From contig NZ_JAGGOK010000025.1 in NCBI RefSeq assembly GCF_018614615.1, positions 62,001-126,000 of the forward strand: a stretch of DNA of 64,000 nt, written 5' to 3'. Positions 25,960 to 34,494 of this stretch are shown here, one piece after another (the stretch's first letter is position 1; the number at the start of each line of letters is the position of its first letter). The position numbers and the translations under genes are program-made. Origin of the DNA: Streptomyces sp. ISL-100 (GTDB lineage: Bacteria; Actinomycetota; Actinomycetes; Streptomycetales; Streptomycetaceae). Below the pieces are notes generated by a model. It was not told where the DNA came from and searched no databases. It worked only from the letters and a program-made list of their open reading frames with translations.

Positions 25960-27468
25960 TCAGACCGAGACGGGGTGGGTGGTGGCCGGATTGGTGGCCG
26001 GGGTGTTGTCGACCTGCTCGGCGGACGGCCGGCTCCCGGGGCGGCGCAGCATCGTGAACGCGACTACGAAAGCGGTGACCAGGAGCCCCGCGCCGACGCC
26101 GAAGGCGAGGTGGTAGCCGCCGGTCAGGGCCTCGGCCTGGGTCTTGCCGTCCGCTACGAGGCTTTCGGTGCGCGAGGCCGCCAGGGTGGAGAGGACCGCG
26201 ACGCCCATGGCCATGCCGATCTGCTGGGTGGTGTTGAACAGCCCGGAGGCGAGCCCGGCGTCCTCGTCGCTCGCGCCGGACATACCGAGCGTGGTCAGCG
26301 CCGGGAGGGCGAGGCCGAAGCCGGCGGCGAGCAGCATTACCGGGAGCAGGTCGATGGCGTAGTTGGCGTGTACGGGGACGCGGGTGAGGAGGCCGAGTAC
26401 GCCGATGAGGAGTACGAGGCCCGCCAGCAGGACGTTGCGTTCGCCGAAGCGGGCGTTGAGGCGGGCGGAGACGCCCAGCGAGACCGCACCGATGACGGCA
26501 GCCGCAGGGAGCATCGCGAGGCCGGTCTCGGCGGCGCCGTAACCGAGCACCTTCTGGAGGTAGAGGGCGACCAGGATCTGGAAGGAGAAGAGCGCGGCGA
26601 CCATCAGGATCTGGACCAGGTTGGCGCCGGAGACGCTGCGGGAGCGGAAGACCGCCAGCGGCATGAGCGGGTTCTTCGCGGTGGCCTGGCGGACGAGGAA
26701 CGCGGCGAGCAGTACGGCGGCGAGCGCGCCGAAGCCGAGGGTGTGCGCCGAGGTCCAGCCGTACTCCTCGACCTTGACGACGGTGTAGATGCCCAGTACC
26801 AGACCCGCTGTGACGAGGACGGCGCCGATGACGTCCGCGCCCGCCTTGAGGCCGAGGCCGCGGTCGCCCGGCAGTACGGGTACGGCGAGCGCGAGGGCGG
26901 CGAGGCCGATCGGCAGGTTGATGAAGAAGATCCAGTGCCAGTTGAGCGCGTCGGTGAGTACGCCGCCGAGCACCTGGCCGATCGACGCGCCTGCCGCGCC
27001 GGTGAAGCTGAAGACGGCGATCGCCTTTGCCCGCTCCTTGGGCTCGGTGAACAGCGTCACGAGAATGCCGAGGCTGACCGCCGAGGCCATCGCGCTGCCG
27101 ATTCCCTGGAGGAAGCGGGCGGCGATCAGTACCGCCGGAGAGGTGGCCACGCCGGCCAGGAGTGAGGCGGCGGTGAAGACTGCTGTGCCTGCCAGGAACA
27201 TGCGCTTGCGGCCGATCAGGTCGCCGAGCCGACCGGCGAGCAGGAGCAGGCTGCCGAACGCGATCAGGTAGGCGTTGACCACCCAGCTGAGGCCGGCGGG
27301 GGTGAAGTTGAGGTCCTGCTGGATGGCCGGCATCGCCACGGTCACGATGGAGCCGTCGAGGATGATCATCAGCATCCCGGTGGCGATGACTCCGAGGGCG
27401 AGCCAGCGGGAACGGGGAACGGTGGGTGCGGGAGACGGTGCCGATTCGGATGCGGATGTGGCAAACAT
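25960..27468 (-). CDS. MFS transporter, DHA2 family drug efflux pump
   Basis: A 502-residue, 14-span major facilitator transporter. Motifs are GSIVTVAMPAIQQDL in helix 1, RLGDLIGRKRMFLAG (motif A) and RFLQGIGSAMASAVSLGIL (motif C region). The family exports drugs or antibiotics with proton antiport. It is downstream of a MarR regulator on the same strand with 75 nt between. A 12-bp hairpin covers its ribosome binding site (27472-27504). A C-terminal fragment of a paralog lies at 19729-19829. Confidence 0.92.
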   Translation of the reverse strand: MFATSASESAPSPAPTVPRSRWLALGVIATGMLMIILDGSIVTVAMPAIQQDLNFTPAGLSWVVNAYLIAFGSLLLLAGRLGDLIGRKRMFLAGTAVFTAASLLAGVATSPAVLIAARFLQGIGSAMASAVSLGILVTLFTEPKERAKAIAVFSFTGAAGASIGQVLGGVLTDALNWHWIFFINLPIGLAALALAVPVLPGDRGLGLKAGADVIGAVLVTAGLVLGIYTVVKVEEYGWTSAHTLGFGALAAVLLAAFLVRQATAKNPLMPLAVFRSRSVSGANLVQILMVAALFSFQILVALYLQKVLGYGAAETGLAMLPAAAVIGAVSLGVSARLNARFGERNVLLAGLVLLIGVLGLLTRVPVHANYAIDLLPVMLLAAGFGLALPALTTLGMSGASDEDAGLASGLFNTTQQIGMAMGVAVLSTLAASRTESLVADGKTQAEALTGGYHLAFGVGAGLLVTAFVVAFTMLRRPGSRPSAEQVDNTPATNPATTHPVSV

Positions 27469-27471
27469 GCT

Positions 27472-27504
27472 GTCTCTCCTGTCAGTTGGGGCGACAGGAG
27501 AGAC
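27472..27504 (-). promoter_or_regulatory. hairpin sequestering the ribosome binding site of the MFS pump
   Basis: On the minus strand, GTCTCTCCTGTC and GACAGGAGAGAC form a 12-bp perfect stem with a 9-nt loop. The 3' arm contains the AGGAGA Shine-Dalgarno sequence, 3 nt before the pump ATG. It could act as an RNA switch or be a DNA operator for the MarR protein. Confidence 0.6.
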
Positions 27505-27543
27505 CGTAGCAGATGGTTTTGTTGCAGACTATCTTTTTCAGCC

Positions 27544-28032
27544 CTACTTTTTGGGCTGCCGCGCGCGCCGGGCGGGGCGAGGGTTCTCAGCAGGGGCGGC
27601 CAGGCCGTCGTTGACCAGGCGATTCAAGGCGCGCAGCAGGACCTCCCGCTCCCCCTCGGGAAGTGCGGCCAGGGCCTCCCGGTGCACGCGGTCGACGATC
27701 TTCTGACTCTGCCCGGCGATACGGGCACCCTCCTCCGTGACCGCGATGATCCGGGCGCGCCGGTCCGTGGTGGAGGGGCGGCGCTCGGCGAGACCGGCCT
27801 TCTCCAGCGCGTCCACCGTCACCACCATCGTGGTCTTGTCCATGTCGCCGATCTCGGCGAGCTGGATCTGGGTGCGCTCCTCCTCCAGGGCGTGGACGAG
27901 TACGCAGTGCATCCGTGCCGTCAGGCCGATCTCGGCGAGCGCGGCGGACATCTGGGTGCGCAGGACGTGGCTGGTGTGGTCGAGGAGGAAGGACAGGTCC
28001 GGCTCGGTGCGGGTGGGCGTCATGGCGGTCAT
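27544..28032 (-). CDS. MarR-family transcriptional regulator
   Basis: A 162-residue winged-helix regulator: TRMHCVLVHALEEERTQIQL, IGDMDKTTMVVTVDALEKAG as recognition helix, and the wing RRPSTTDRRARIIAVTEEG. MarR proteins typically repress an adjacent efflux pump until a ligand binds; here the pump is directly downstream. The start may be MTAMTP (28032) or MTPTRT (28023). Two GCAGA direct repeats (GCAGATGG and GCAGACTA, 27510-27532) between regulator and pump may be its site. Confidence 0.9.
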   Translation of the reverse strand: MTAMTPTRTEPDLSFLLDHTSHVLRTQMSAALAEIGLTARMHCVLVHALEEERTQIQLAEIGDMDKTTMVVTVDALEKAGLAERRPSTTDRRARIIAVTEEGARIAGQSQKIVDRVHREALAALPEGEREVLLRALNRLVNDGLAAPAENPRPARRARQPKK

Positions 28033-28096
28033 GCCGGCAAGCGTAGCAATTGGATCCGTGCCGGATTATCCGGAAGTGGAGCTTCTCGCATCCTAC

Positions 28097-28155
28097 TTGA
28101 ACATGTTCAAAAAGAGATCTAAGTTCATTCCTGCCAGCCTTTTGAACACGTTCAA
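28097..28155 (+). promoter_or_regulatory. two palindromic operators and promoter of the membrane/DCC/TetR operon
   Basis: TTGAACATGTTCAA at 28097-28110 is a perfect 14-bp palindrome, and TTGAACACGTTCAA at 28142-28155 is the same site with one change; they are 45 bp apart. The first site doubles as a -35 hexamer (TTGAAC), with TAAGTT 17 bp downstream as -10. These are probably sites for the TetR regulator encoded last in the operon. Confidence 0.7.
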
Positions 28156-28168
28156 GAAGGGGTGGGGA

Positions 28169-28576
28169 ATGGACCTCACTGTTGTCGCCTACGCCATCTA
28201 CCTGCTGATCAGCGTCGCGCTCACCATCTGGGTCGCCCGGACGCTGAGCCGCAACGGACGCATCTTCATCGCGAGCGTCCTGCACGGGGACGAGAAGCTC
28301 GCCGACGCGGTCAACCACCTCCTGGTGGTCGGCTTCTACCTCGTCAACCTCGGCTTCGTAGCCCTGTACCTCAAGGCGGCGGACGCCGTCGAGGACGCCC
28401 GCGGGCTCTTCGAGGCGCTCTCGGTGAAGCTCGGTGTCGTCCTGCTGGTCCTCGGCGTCATGCACCTCGGCAACGTCTGGGTCCTCAACAAGATCCGGCG
28501 GCGCTCGATCATGGAGCGCGAGCAGCTCCCCCCGGTTCCGCCGCAGGGCTGGACCGCCGCTCCCACCGGAGCGTGA
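28169..28576 (+). CDS. small integral membrane protein
   Basis: A 135-residue protein with three hydrophobic segments (LTVVAYAIYLLISVALTIWV, LLVVGFYLVNLGFVALYL, LGVVLLVLGVMHLGNVWVL) and a Pro-rich tail. No known catalytic motif. The ATG at 28169 follows GGGGTGGGGA. It is the first gene after the double palindrome and is followed, with a 4-nt overlap, by a DCC-family protein, so it may be part of a membrane redox or electron-transfer unit. Function unknown. Confidence 0.75.
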   Translation: MDLTVVAYAIYLLISVALTIWVARTLSRNGRIFIASVLHGDEKLADAVNHLLVVGFYLVNLGFVALYLKAADAVEDARGLFEALSVKLGVVLLVLGVMHLGNVWVLNKIRRRSIMEREQLPPVPPQGWTAAPTGA

Positions 28577-28995
28577 GCGCGATGGGCGGCCTCCCGGTCA
28601 AGCGCCTGACGGTCCTGTACGACGCCCAGTGCTCCCTCTGCGTCCACCTGCGGACCTGGCTGCTGCGCCAACGGCAGCTCGTACCGCTGGACCTGGTCCC
28701 GGCGGGCTCGGACGAGGCGCGGCGCAGGTACCCGCGCCTCGACCACGCCCGCACCATGCGGGAGATCACCGTCATCGGTGACCAGGGTCAGGTCTACGCC
28801 GGCCCCGCCGCCTGGGTGGTCTGCCTCTGGGCGCTGGCCGAGTACCGGCCCAAGGCCCACTGGCTCGCCACCCCGGCGGGTGCCCCGTTCGTACGGGTGA
28901 CGATGCTCGCGGCGGCCAAGTACCGGGACGTAACGGCAACCGGAGCAGCAGCCGTCGCAGCGCCCTGCGACGACCGGTGTTCCGTACCCGGTTAG
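28573..28995 (+). CDS. DCC-family thiol-disulfide oxidoreductase (DUF393)
   Basis: A 140-residue thioredoxin-fold protein with the family motif YDAQCSLCVHLRTWL (DxxCxLC), near residue 17. The GTG at 28573 overlaps the preceding stop; ATG 28582 is an alternative start. Members are thought to be redox proteins and are often coupled with membrane proteins, as here. The C-terminus contains extra Cys (APCDDRCSVPG). Confidence 0.8.
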   Translation: MSAMGGLPVKRLTVLYDAQCSLCVHLRTWLLRQRQLVPLDLVPAGSDEARRRYPRLDHARTMREITVIGDQGQVYAGPAAWVVCLWALAEYRPKAHWLATPAGAPFVRVTMLAAAKYRDVTATGAAAVAAPCDDRCSVPG

Positions 28996-29006
28996 GCTCG
29001 GACACC

Positions 29007-29711
29007 GTGACAGAAGACAAGGCCCCCAAGAGCGAGCAGACCCGCACGCTCATCCTCGAAACCGCCCTCCAGCTCTTCCAGGACCGTGGTTACGACAAGA
29101 CGACCATGCGGGCCATCGCGAAGGAGGCGGGCGTCTCCGTAGGGAACGCGTACTACTACTTCAGCTCCAAGGAACACCTGGTCCAGGGCTTCTACGACCG
29201 GATCGCCGCCGAACACCAGGCGGCGGTCCGGCCCGTACTGGACAAGGAGACCGACCTGGAGGCGCGGATGGCCGGGGTGCTGAAGGCCTGGCTGGACATC
29301 GCCGCGCCGTACCACGAGTTCGCCGCCCAGTTCTTCAAGAACGCCGCGGATCCCGAGAGCCCGCTGAGCCCCTTCTCGCCCGAGTCGGAGCACGCCCGCG
29401 AGGCGGCCATCGCCGTCCACCGGGAGGTCCTGGCCGGCTCCAGGGCCAAGGTCGCCGAGGAACTGCGGGACGTCCTCCCCGAGTTGATGTGGCTCTCCCA
29501 GATGGGACTCGTCCTGTACTGGGTCTTCGACCGTTCCGAGGACCGGGAGCGCAGCCGCCGCCTCGCCGAACGCGGCGCCCGCCTCACCGCGCGCGGGGTC
29601 GCGCTCGCCCGCTTCCGGGTGCTGCGTCCGCTCGTACGCGAAGTGCACGAACTGTTTACGGACTTCCTGCCCGGGATGGCCCAGGCGACGGCCGGCCGCA
29701 AGGCGGACTGA
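29007..29711 (+). CDS. TetR-family transcriptional regulator
   Basis: A 234-residue regulator with an N-terminal HTH (TLILETALQLFQDRGYDKTT then AIAKEAGVSVGNAYYYFSSK) and a helical ligand domain. The GTG at 29007 gives TEDKAPKSEQ before the HTH. It is 11 nt after the DCC gene and so probably in the same operon. It likely represses that operon by binding the two TTGAAC palindromes upstream of 28169. Confidence 0.9.
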   Translation: MTEDKAPKSEQTRTLILETALQLFQDRGYDKTTMRAIAKEAGVSVGNAYYYFSSKEHLVQGFYDRIAAEHQAAVRPVLDKETDLEARMAGVLKAWLDIAAPYHEFAAQFFKNAADPESPLSPFSPESEHAREAAIAVHREVLAGSRAKVAEELRDVLPELMWLSQMGLVLYWVFDRSEDRERSRRLAERGARLTARGVALARFRVLRPLVREVHELFTDFLPGMAQATAGRKAD

Positions 29712-29732
29712 GGTCGCCGCGTCTGCCCTCCC

Positions 29733-31289
29733 CTACAGCCAGTCCAGTGCCCAAAGGCGCCACACGCCCGTGCCGTCCGACAGGTACTGCCCGCCGGAGA
29801 TGTCCTTGCCGCTCAGCACGTAGTCCTTCTTCTGCCACAGCGGCACCAGCGGCACGTCGTCCGCCACGATCAGCTGGAGCTTCTGGAAGTCGTCCGCCGT
29901 ACGGCCGCGGTCGCTGAACTGCTGGGTGTCCAGGATCAGTCTGTCGATCTCGGGGTTCGCGTAGCCGTTGCTGAGGCTGTTCCCGCTGCCGACGAGCGGC
30001 TGGCTGAAGTTGTCGGGGTCGGGGAAGTCCATGACCCAGCCAACGGTGTACGCGTCGAACTTGCCCGCCGTGAAGTCGGCCTGGAAGTCCGCCCACTCGG
30101 CCTTCTCCACGACCCGCACCTCGAACAGGTCCTCAGCTTCGAGCTGCCGCTTCAGCTCGGCCGCCTCCTGCCTGGCCGCACCGCCCAGCGCGTACCCCAG
30201 CGTGATCCTGACCGGGGTCCGCACTCCGGCGTTCAGCAGCAGTTGCTCGGCGCGCGCCGCGTCGTGGGTGGAGTTCTTGTCGAAGAAGGGGGTGCTGTGG
30301 CCGGTGACGCCCTGCGGGATCAGCGAGTACAGCGGCTCGACAGTGCCGTAGTAGATCGACGAGGCGATGCCGGAGCGGTCGACGAGCGTGGCGGCGGCCT
30401 GCCGCACAGCGCGCCCGGCCATCGGCGAGCCCTTGCGGACGTTGAAGACGAGGTGGCGTATCTCGGAACTGCCGGCCTCGTGGACCCCCACCTGCGGGTC
30501 ACCCGGCGCCAGCCCGGCAACCACGGCCGGCGGCATCTGCCGGTGGGTGACGTCTACCTGCTTGGCCTTCCAGGCGCGGTCGAGCTCCTCGGACTTCTTG
30601 AAGTACCGGACGCTGATCGCGTTGCCGACGCTCCCGATGGCGCCCCGGTACTTCGGGTTGGGTTCGAGGCGGGCGCTGACACCGCTCTCGTACGCCTTGA
30701 GCACGTACGGTCCCGAGCCGTCGACCGCGTCGCCCTCACGCAGGCCGTCGGCCGGGTACTTCGTCCGGTCGACGATGGCGCCCGCGCCCGTGGCGACCTT
30801 GTAGGGGAAGGTGGCGTCGCGGGTCGAGAGGTTGAAGGTGACGGTCAGGCCCTGGGCCCGGACGGACTTCAGCGACCCGAAGAGGGACTTGGGACCGACG
30901 TCGGCCTTGATGTGCATGACCCGGTCGAAGGAGTACTTGACGTCCTCGGCGGTGATCGGGCGGCCGCTGGAGAAGGTCAGGTCGTCCCGTAACTCGCACT
31001 GGTACGTCCGGAGCATCTGCCCGACGAAGCGGCAGCCGCTCGCGGCGTCGGGAACCGGCTCGGCGGAGCCGGGGCTGAAGGTCATCAGCGACTGGTAGAG
31101 GTTGCTGTACAGCGCCCACGATCCGGCGTCGTACGCCCCGGCGGGATCGAGCCCGGTGACGGCGTCCGTGGTGCCCACCTTGATCGGGGCGTTGTTTCCG
31201 TCCCCCGCGGACAGCAGTTGCCAGCCACCGACAGCGGCGGCCGACACGACCGCGCAGGTCACCAGAATCCGTAATCGGATCGACCGCAT
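29733..31289 (-). CDS. ABC transporter substrate-binding protein, family 5 (peptide/oligopeptide)
   Basis: A 518-residue extracytoplasmic solute-binding protein of the SBP_bac_5 family: IKVGTTDAVTGLDPAGAYD, ELRDDLTFSSGRPITAEDVK, GSGPYVLKAYESG and the lobe-joining YTVGWVMDFPDPDNF. The N-terminus has a hydrophobic signal/anchor (ILVTCAVVSAAAVGGW) without a standard lipobox, so it may be membrane-tethered. No permease or ATPase genes are adjacent, so it is an orphan binding protein. It is convergent with the TetR gene. Confidence 0.85.
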   Translation of the reverse strand: MRSIRLRILVTCAVVSAAAVGGWQLLSAGDGNNAPIKVGTTDAVTGLDPAGAYDAGSWALYSNLYQSLMTFSPGSAEPVPDAASGCRFVGQMLRTYQCELRDDLTFSSGRPITAEDVKYSFDRVMHIKADVGPKSLFGSLKSVRAQGLTVTFNLSTRDATFPYKVATGAGAIVDRTKYPADGLREGDAVDGSGPYVLKAYESGVSARLEPNPKYRGAIGSVGNAISVRYFKKSEELDRAWKAKQVDVTHRQMPPAVVAGLAPGDPQVGVHEAGSSEIRHLVFNVRKGSPMAGRAVRQAAATLVDRSGIASSIYYGTVEPLYSLIPQGVTGHSTPFFDKNSTHDAARAEQLLLNAGVRTPVRITLGYALGGAARQEAAELKRQLEAEDLFEVRVVEKAEWADFQADFTAGKFDAYTVGWVMDFPDPDNFSQPLVGSGNSLSNGYANPEIDRLILDTQQFSDRGRTADDFQKLQLIVADDVPLVPLWQKKDYVLSGKDISGGQYLSDGTGVWRLWALDWL

Positions 31290-31426
31290 TGCCGCGCTCT
31301 CCTCATCGCCCCACCCACCGGCATGCGAAAATCCGCACTTCCCCCCGGAGATCCGCCCTACCCAATCACACCAACTTCACCTGGGGAAGGGCTAGTTGCA
31401 GGACCGCCTCGGTGCCTTTCAGTCCG

Positions 31427-31444
31427 TCCGGCGTTTGAGGACGC
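31427..31444. repeat. short copy of a dispersed intergenic repeat
   Basis: TCCGGCGTTTGAGGACGC, just before the metallophosphoesterase stop, matches the core of the longer repeat at 39841-39878 and 49667-49704 (TCCGGCGYTTGAGGAGCG). Confidence 0.5.
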
Positions 31445-31446
31445 GG

Positions 31447-32829
31447 CTACGCCTGGCGGGAGGACAGTTCTACTACCGTGATGTCTGACTCCGCGCCCAC
31501 GCGGACCGGCGGGCCCCACGCCCCCGCACCCCGGGACACGTACAGCTGGGTGTCGCCGTAGCGCTCAAGGCCGGCGACCGTCGGATTCGCCTGGGCCGCG
31601 ATGTAGTTGCCGGGCCAGAGCTGGCCGCCGTGCGTGTGGCCGGACAACTGCAGGTCCACCCCGTGGCGTACCGCGTCGTGGATGACCACCGGCTGGTGGG
31701 CGAGCAGGACGGACGCGCGGGTACGGTCCCGGTCCCCCAGCGCCCGTACGAAGTCGGGGCCCTGGCCTTCCTCCTCGCCCGCGATGTCGTTGACGCCGGC
31801 GAGGTCGAAGCCTGCGATCTCGACGCGGTCGTTCTCCAGCGGCCGCAGACCGAGCTCGCGCACATGCTCGACCCACTGCTCGGCGCCGGAGAAGTACTCG
31901 TGATTGCCCGTGACGAAGAAGGCCCCGTGCTTGGCCTTGAGCTGCGCCAGCGGCTCGGCGGCGTGCCCCAGGTCGGCGACGCTCCCGTCGACGAGGTCAC
32001 CGACGACGGCCACCAGATCGGGCTGGACGGAGTTGATGGTGTCGACGATCCGTTGAGTGTGCGCGCGTCCGAGGACCGGCCCCAGGTGTACGTCGCTGAC
32101 GACGGCGATCCGGAACCCGTGCGCCCCACGCGGCAGCTTGGCCAGCGGCACCCTGACCCGCTTCACTCGCGGCCCGCGCATCACCCCGTACGTCCCGTAG
32201 CCAACGGTCCCCAGCCCGGCCACTGCGGCACCCGCCCCCACCACCCGCGAGACGAACAACCGCCGCGAGAACTCACCCGTGGGGGTGGAGCCACTGCCGG
32301 CCGCGTCGGCGGCATTCGGTGCGGGAGGAGCGGGAGGGGCAGGAGGCGCAGGTGCCGTCACCGTGTCCGTGTCACCGGGCGCGGGCGCGGTGGCGCCGAG
32401 CGGCGACGCGGCTCGCGCCCCGCCGCCGGCGGCGCCGAGCGCCGATGCCGGGGCGAGGGGCTCGTCGGGAGGAGTCCCGTCGCCGGCACCGGCCGCACCA
32501 CCCCGGCTCCGCCGGCCCAACGCCCGCCGCAGCAGGGGCCGCACCGCCTCGCCGATCACCAGCGCCATCACCAGGTACAGCAGCACCGCCAGCCACATGT
32601 ACCCCGGCCACGCCAGTACCTGCTGCGCCCAGAACGGCACACCGGCCCGCCCCGAGACCAGCGCGCCGACCGCCAGCAGCGGCAGCAGCACCGCCGCCAC
32701 CGTCCCCGCCCGCCGGGCGACGCCGCCCGGTGCCGTCGTATCGCGGACCAGGCGGCGCCAGACGTACCAGTGCGCCCCGGCCAGCAGGGCAACGACCGAA
32801 AGCGCGATGAGAACGAAGACGACGACCAC
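31447..32829 (-). CDS. membrane-anchored metallophosphoesterase
   Basis: A 460-residue protein with several N-terminal membrane spans (VVVFVLIALSVVALLAGAHW, AVLLPLLAVGALVSG, MWLAVLLYLVMALVIG), a long Ala/Pro linker, and a C-terminal calcineurin-like phosphoesterase domain. Metal-binding motifs are all present: VSDVHLGP, VVGDLVDG, VTGNHEYFSG and SGHTHGGQLWP. The YkuE/YaeI group acts at the membrane, possibly on lipid phosphates. It is downstream of the SCO4848-type gene with 2 nt between, so the two probably share a transcript. Confidence 0.9.
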   Translation of the reverse strand: MVVVFVLIALSVVALLAGAHWYVWRRLVRDTTAPGGVARRAGTVAAVLLPLLAVGALVSGRAGVPFWAQQVLAWPGYMWLAVLLYLVMALVIGEAVRPLLRRALGRRSRGGAAGAGDGTPPDEPLAPASALGAAGGGARAASPLGATAPAPGDTDTVTAPAPPAPPAPPAPNAADAAGSGSTPTGEFSRRLFVSRVVGAGAAVAGLGTVGYGTYGVMRGPRVKRVRVPLAKLPRGAHGFRIAVVSDVHLGPVLGRAHTQRIVDTINSVQPDLVAVVGDLVDGSVADLGHAAEPLAQLKAKHGAFFVTGNHEYFSGAEQWVEHVRELGLRPLENDRVEIAGFDLAGVNDIAGEEEGQGPDFVRALGDRDRTRASVLLAHQPVVIHDAVRHGVDLQLSGHTHGGQLWPGNYIAAQANPTVAGLERYGDTQLYVSRGAGAWGPPVRVGAESDITVVELSSRQA

Positions 32830-32831
32830 AG

Positions 32832-33083
32832 TTATCCCTGGCTCCGCTCACGTCGCAGGGCCCGCACGCCACGGAACCCGATCACCCCAACCGCCGTCCC
32901 CAAGAGAAAGGACGTGACGGCGAGCAGCAGATGCACCCAGAAGTACGTGGTCGGGTCACCCGCGTCGTCGAAGGCGAGCCCGCTGCCGTCCTTCAGCAAA
33001 TTCTTGGCGAAAGTGATCCAGATGAACCAGCTCCACACCCCGAAGGCGAGCAGGAACCAGGAGACGGAGCGGCTGAGCTTCAT
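32832..33083 (-). CDS. SCO4848-family small membrane protein
   Basis: An 83-residue protein with two transmembrane helices (VSWFLLAFGVWSWFIWITF and YFWVHLLLAVTSFLLGTAVGVIGFRG). It matches the small conserved actinobacterial family that I know by the S. coelicolor locus name SCO4848. The start is MKLSRSVSWF; longer upstream frames look non-coding. It is divergent from the carboxypeptidase gene. Role unknown. Confidence 0.85.
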   Translation of the reverse strand: MKLSRSVSWFLLAFGVWSWFIWITFAKNLLKDGSGLAFDDAGDPTTYFWVHLLLAVTSFLLGTAVGVIGFRGVRALRRERSQG

Positions 33084-33231
33084 AGGCCCAGTATCGCCAC
33101 CGGCTCCCGCCCCCCGCCGCCGGGGTGCGAAGGCGAGCGCGGACACCGGCGCTGGGCCGACCTGGCGCACCTCACGGCGGGTCACTACCGCCATGTCCGC
33201 ATCCACATCAGCGCCCTGTACGTTCTCGATC

Positions 33232-34494
33232 GTGTCTGCCGTTAAAAAGACCGCACTGACGGTCCTCTCCGCAACGCTGCTGCCCGCACTCACCGCACTG
33301 CCCGCGCACGCGGCAGCCGCGGACGACAAGCAGCCAAAGCCCCCAGTTTCGATGTCGACGGTGGGCGGCACACAACTCGGGCAGCCCGGTACGCAGGTGG
33401 AGCTCGGCCCGGGCTCCCCCATTCTCCCGAAGGAGCTGAGCGCCCGGTCGTGGATCGTCGCCGATGCCGAATCCGGCGACGTACTCGCGGCGCACAACTC
33501 CCACTGGCGGCTGCCCCCGGCGTCCACCATGAAGATGCTCTTCGCGGACACGGTCCTGCCCAAGCTGCCCAAGACGCAGGTCTACAAGGTGAAGGACACC
33601 GACCTCGCCGGCATCGGTGAGGGCAGCAGCCTCGTCGGCATCAAGGAGAAGCACACATACACCGTCCACGACATGTGGCTCGGCGTGTTCCTGAAGTCAG
33701 GCAACGACGCCGTGCACGTCCTGGCCGAGATGAACGGCGGGATGAAGAAGACCGTCCGGGACATGCAGGCGCACGCCGAAGAGCTCCAGGCGCTCGACAC
33801 CACCGTCGTCTCGCCCGACGGTTACGACGCGAAGGGCCAGGTCAGCAGCGCGTACGACCTGACGCTCATCGCCCGCAGCGGCATGCAGAAGAAGGACTTC
33901 CGCGAGTACTGCTCGACTGCGAGCGCCATCTTCCCCGGCGAGAAGAGAGGGAAGAAGCGCGAAACCTTCGAGATCCAGAACACCAACCGCCTGCTGACGG
34001 GCACGCCGGACATCGAGCCGTACAAGGGCATGGCGGGCGTCAAGAACGGCAACACCACGCATGCCGGAGCGACGTTCACGGGTGTCGCGCAGCGCGGCGA
34101 CAAGGTGCTGCTGGTGACCGTCATGAACCCGTCCGCGAAGGAGGGCCACGCCGTCTACAAGGAGGCCGCCCGCCTGCTCGACTGGGGCTTCGAGGCCTCG
34201 GGGAAGGTCACCCCGGTGGGTGAGCTCGTGCCGCCGAAGTCCGCCGAGACCGGCCCCGACGCACCCTCCGCCAAGGGCAAGGGCGGCAAGGGCAAGGAGG
34301 TCGGCACAGGCGGCGACAAGGCGGCCGCCAATGATCCGGCCACCCAGCTCGCGGTGACCGACGACGGCAGCAGCGGCGTCGGCACCGCGCTCGCGATCAC
34401 GGGCGGCGCGCTGGTGGTGCTGGCGGCCGGCGTGTTCCTGGTCAATCGGCGCTGGCCGCTGCCCGCCCTGGCGCGCCGCCGCCCGCGCCGCTAG
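33232..34494 (+). CDS. D-alanyl-D-alanine carboxypeptidase (PBP5-like)
   Basis: A 420-residue secreted, membrane-anchored enzyme trimming peptidoglycan stem peptides. Signal peptide (LTVLSATLLPALTALPAHA), then serine-type penicillin-binding motifs: PASTMK (Ser98, Lys101), KSGN (Ser156-Gly-Asn158) and a KNG (Lys271-Asn-Gly) where KTG is usual. A Gly/Lys/Ala-rich linker leads to a C-terminal transmembrane helix (ALAITGGALVVLAAGVFLV) and basic tail. The GTG at 33232 opens directly into the signal sequence. The 3' end overlaps the convergent YihY gene by 53 nt. Confidence 0.9.
   Translation: MSAVKKTALTVLSATLLPALTALPAHAAAADDKQPKPPVSMSTVGGTQLGQPGTQVELGPGSPILPKELSARSWIVADAESGDVLAAHNSHWRLPPASTMKMLFADTVLPKLPKTQVYKVKDTDLAGIGEGSSLVGIKEKHTYTVHDMWLGVFLKSGNDAVHVLAEMNGGMKKTVRDMQAHAEELQALDTTVVSPDGYDAKGQVSSAYDLTLIARSGMQKKDFREYCSTASAIFPGEKRGKKRETFEIQNTNRLLTGTPDIEPYKGMAGVKNGNTTHAGATFTGVAQRGDKVLLVTVMNPSAKEGHAVYKEAARLLDWGFEASGKVTPVGELVPPKSAETGPDAPSAKGKGGKGKEVGTGGDKAAANDPATQLAVTDDGSSGVGTALAITGGALVVLAAGVFLVNRRWPLPALARRRPRR

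Noticed and set aside
29733..31289. Complete oligopeptide ABC transporter operon
   Set aside because: Only the binding protein is present; neighbours on both sides are unrelated.
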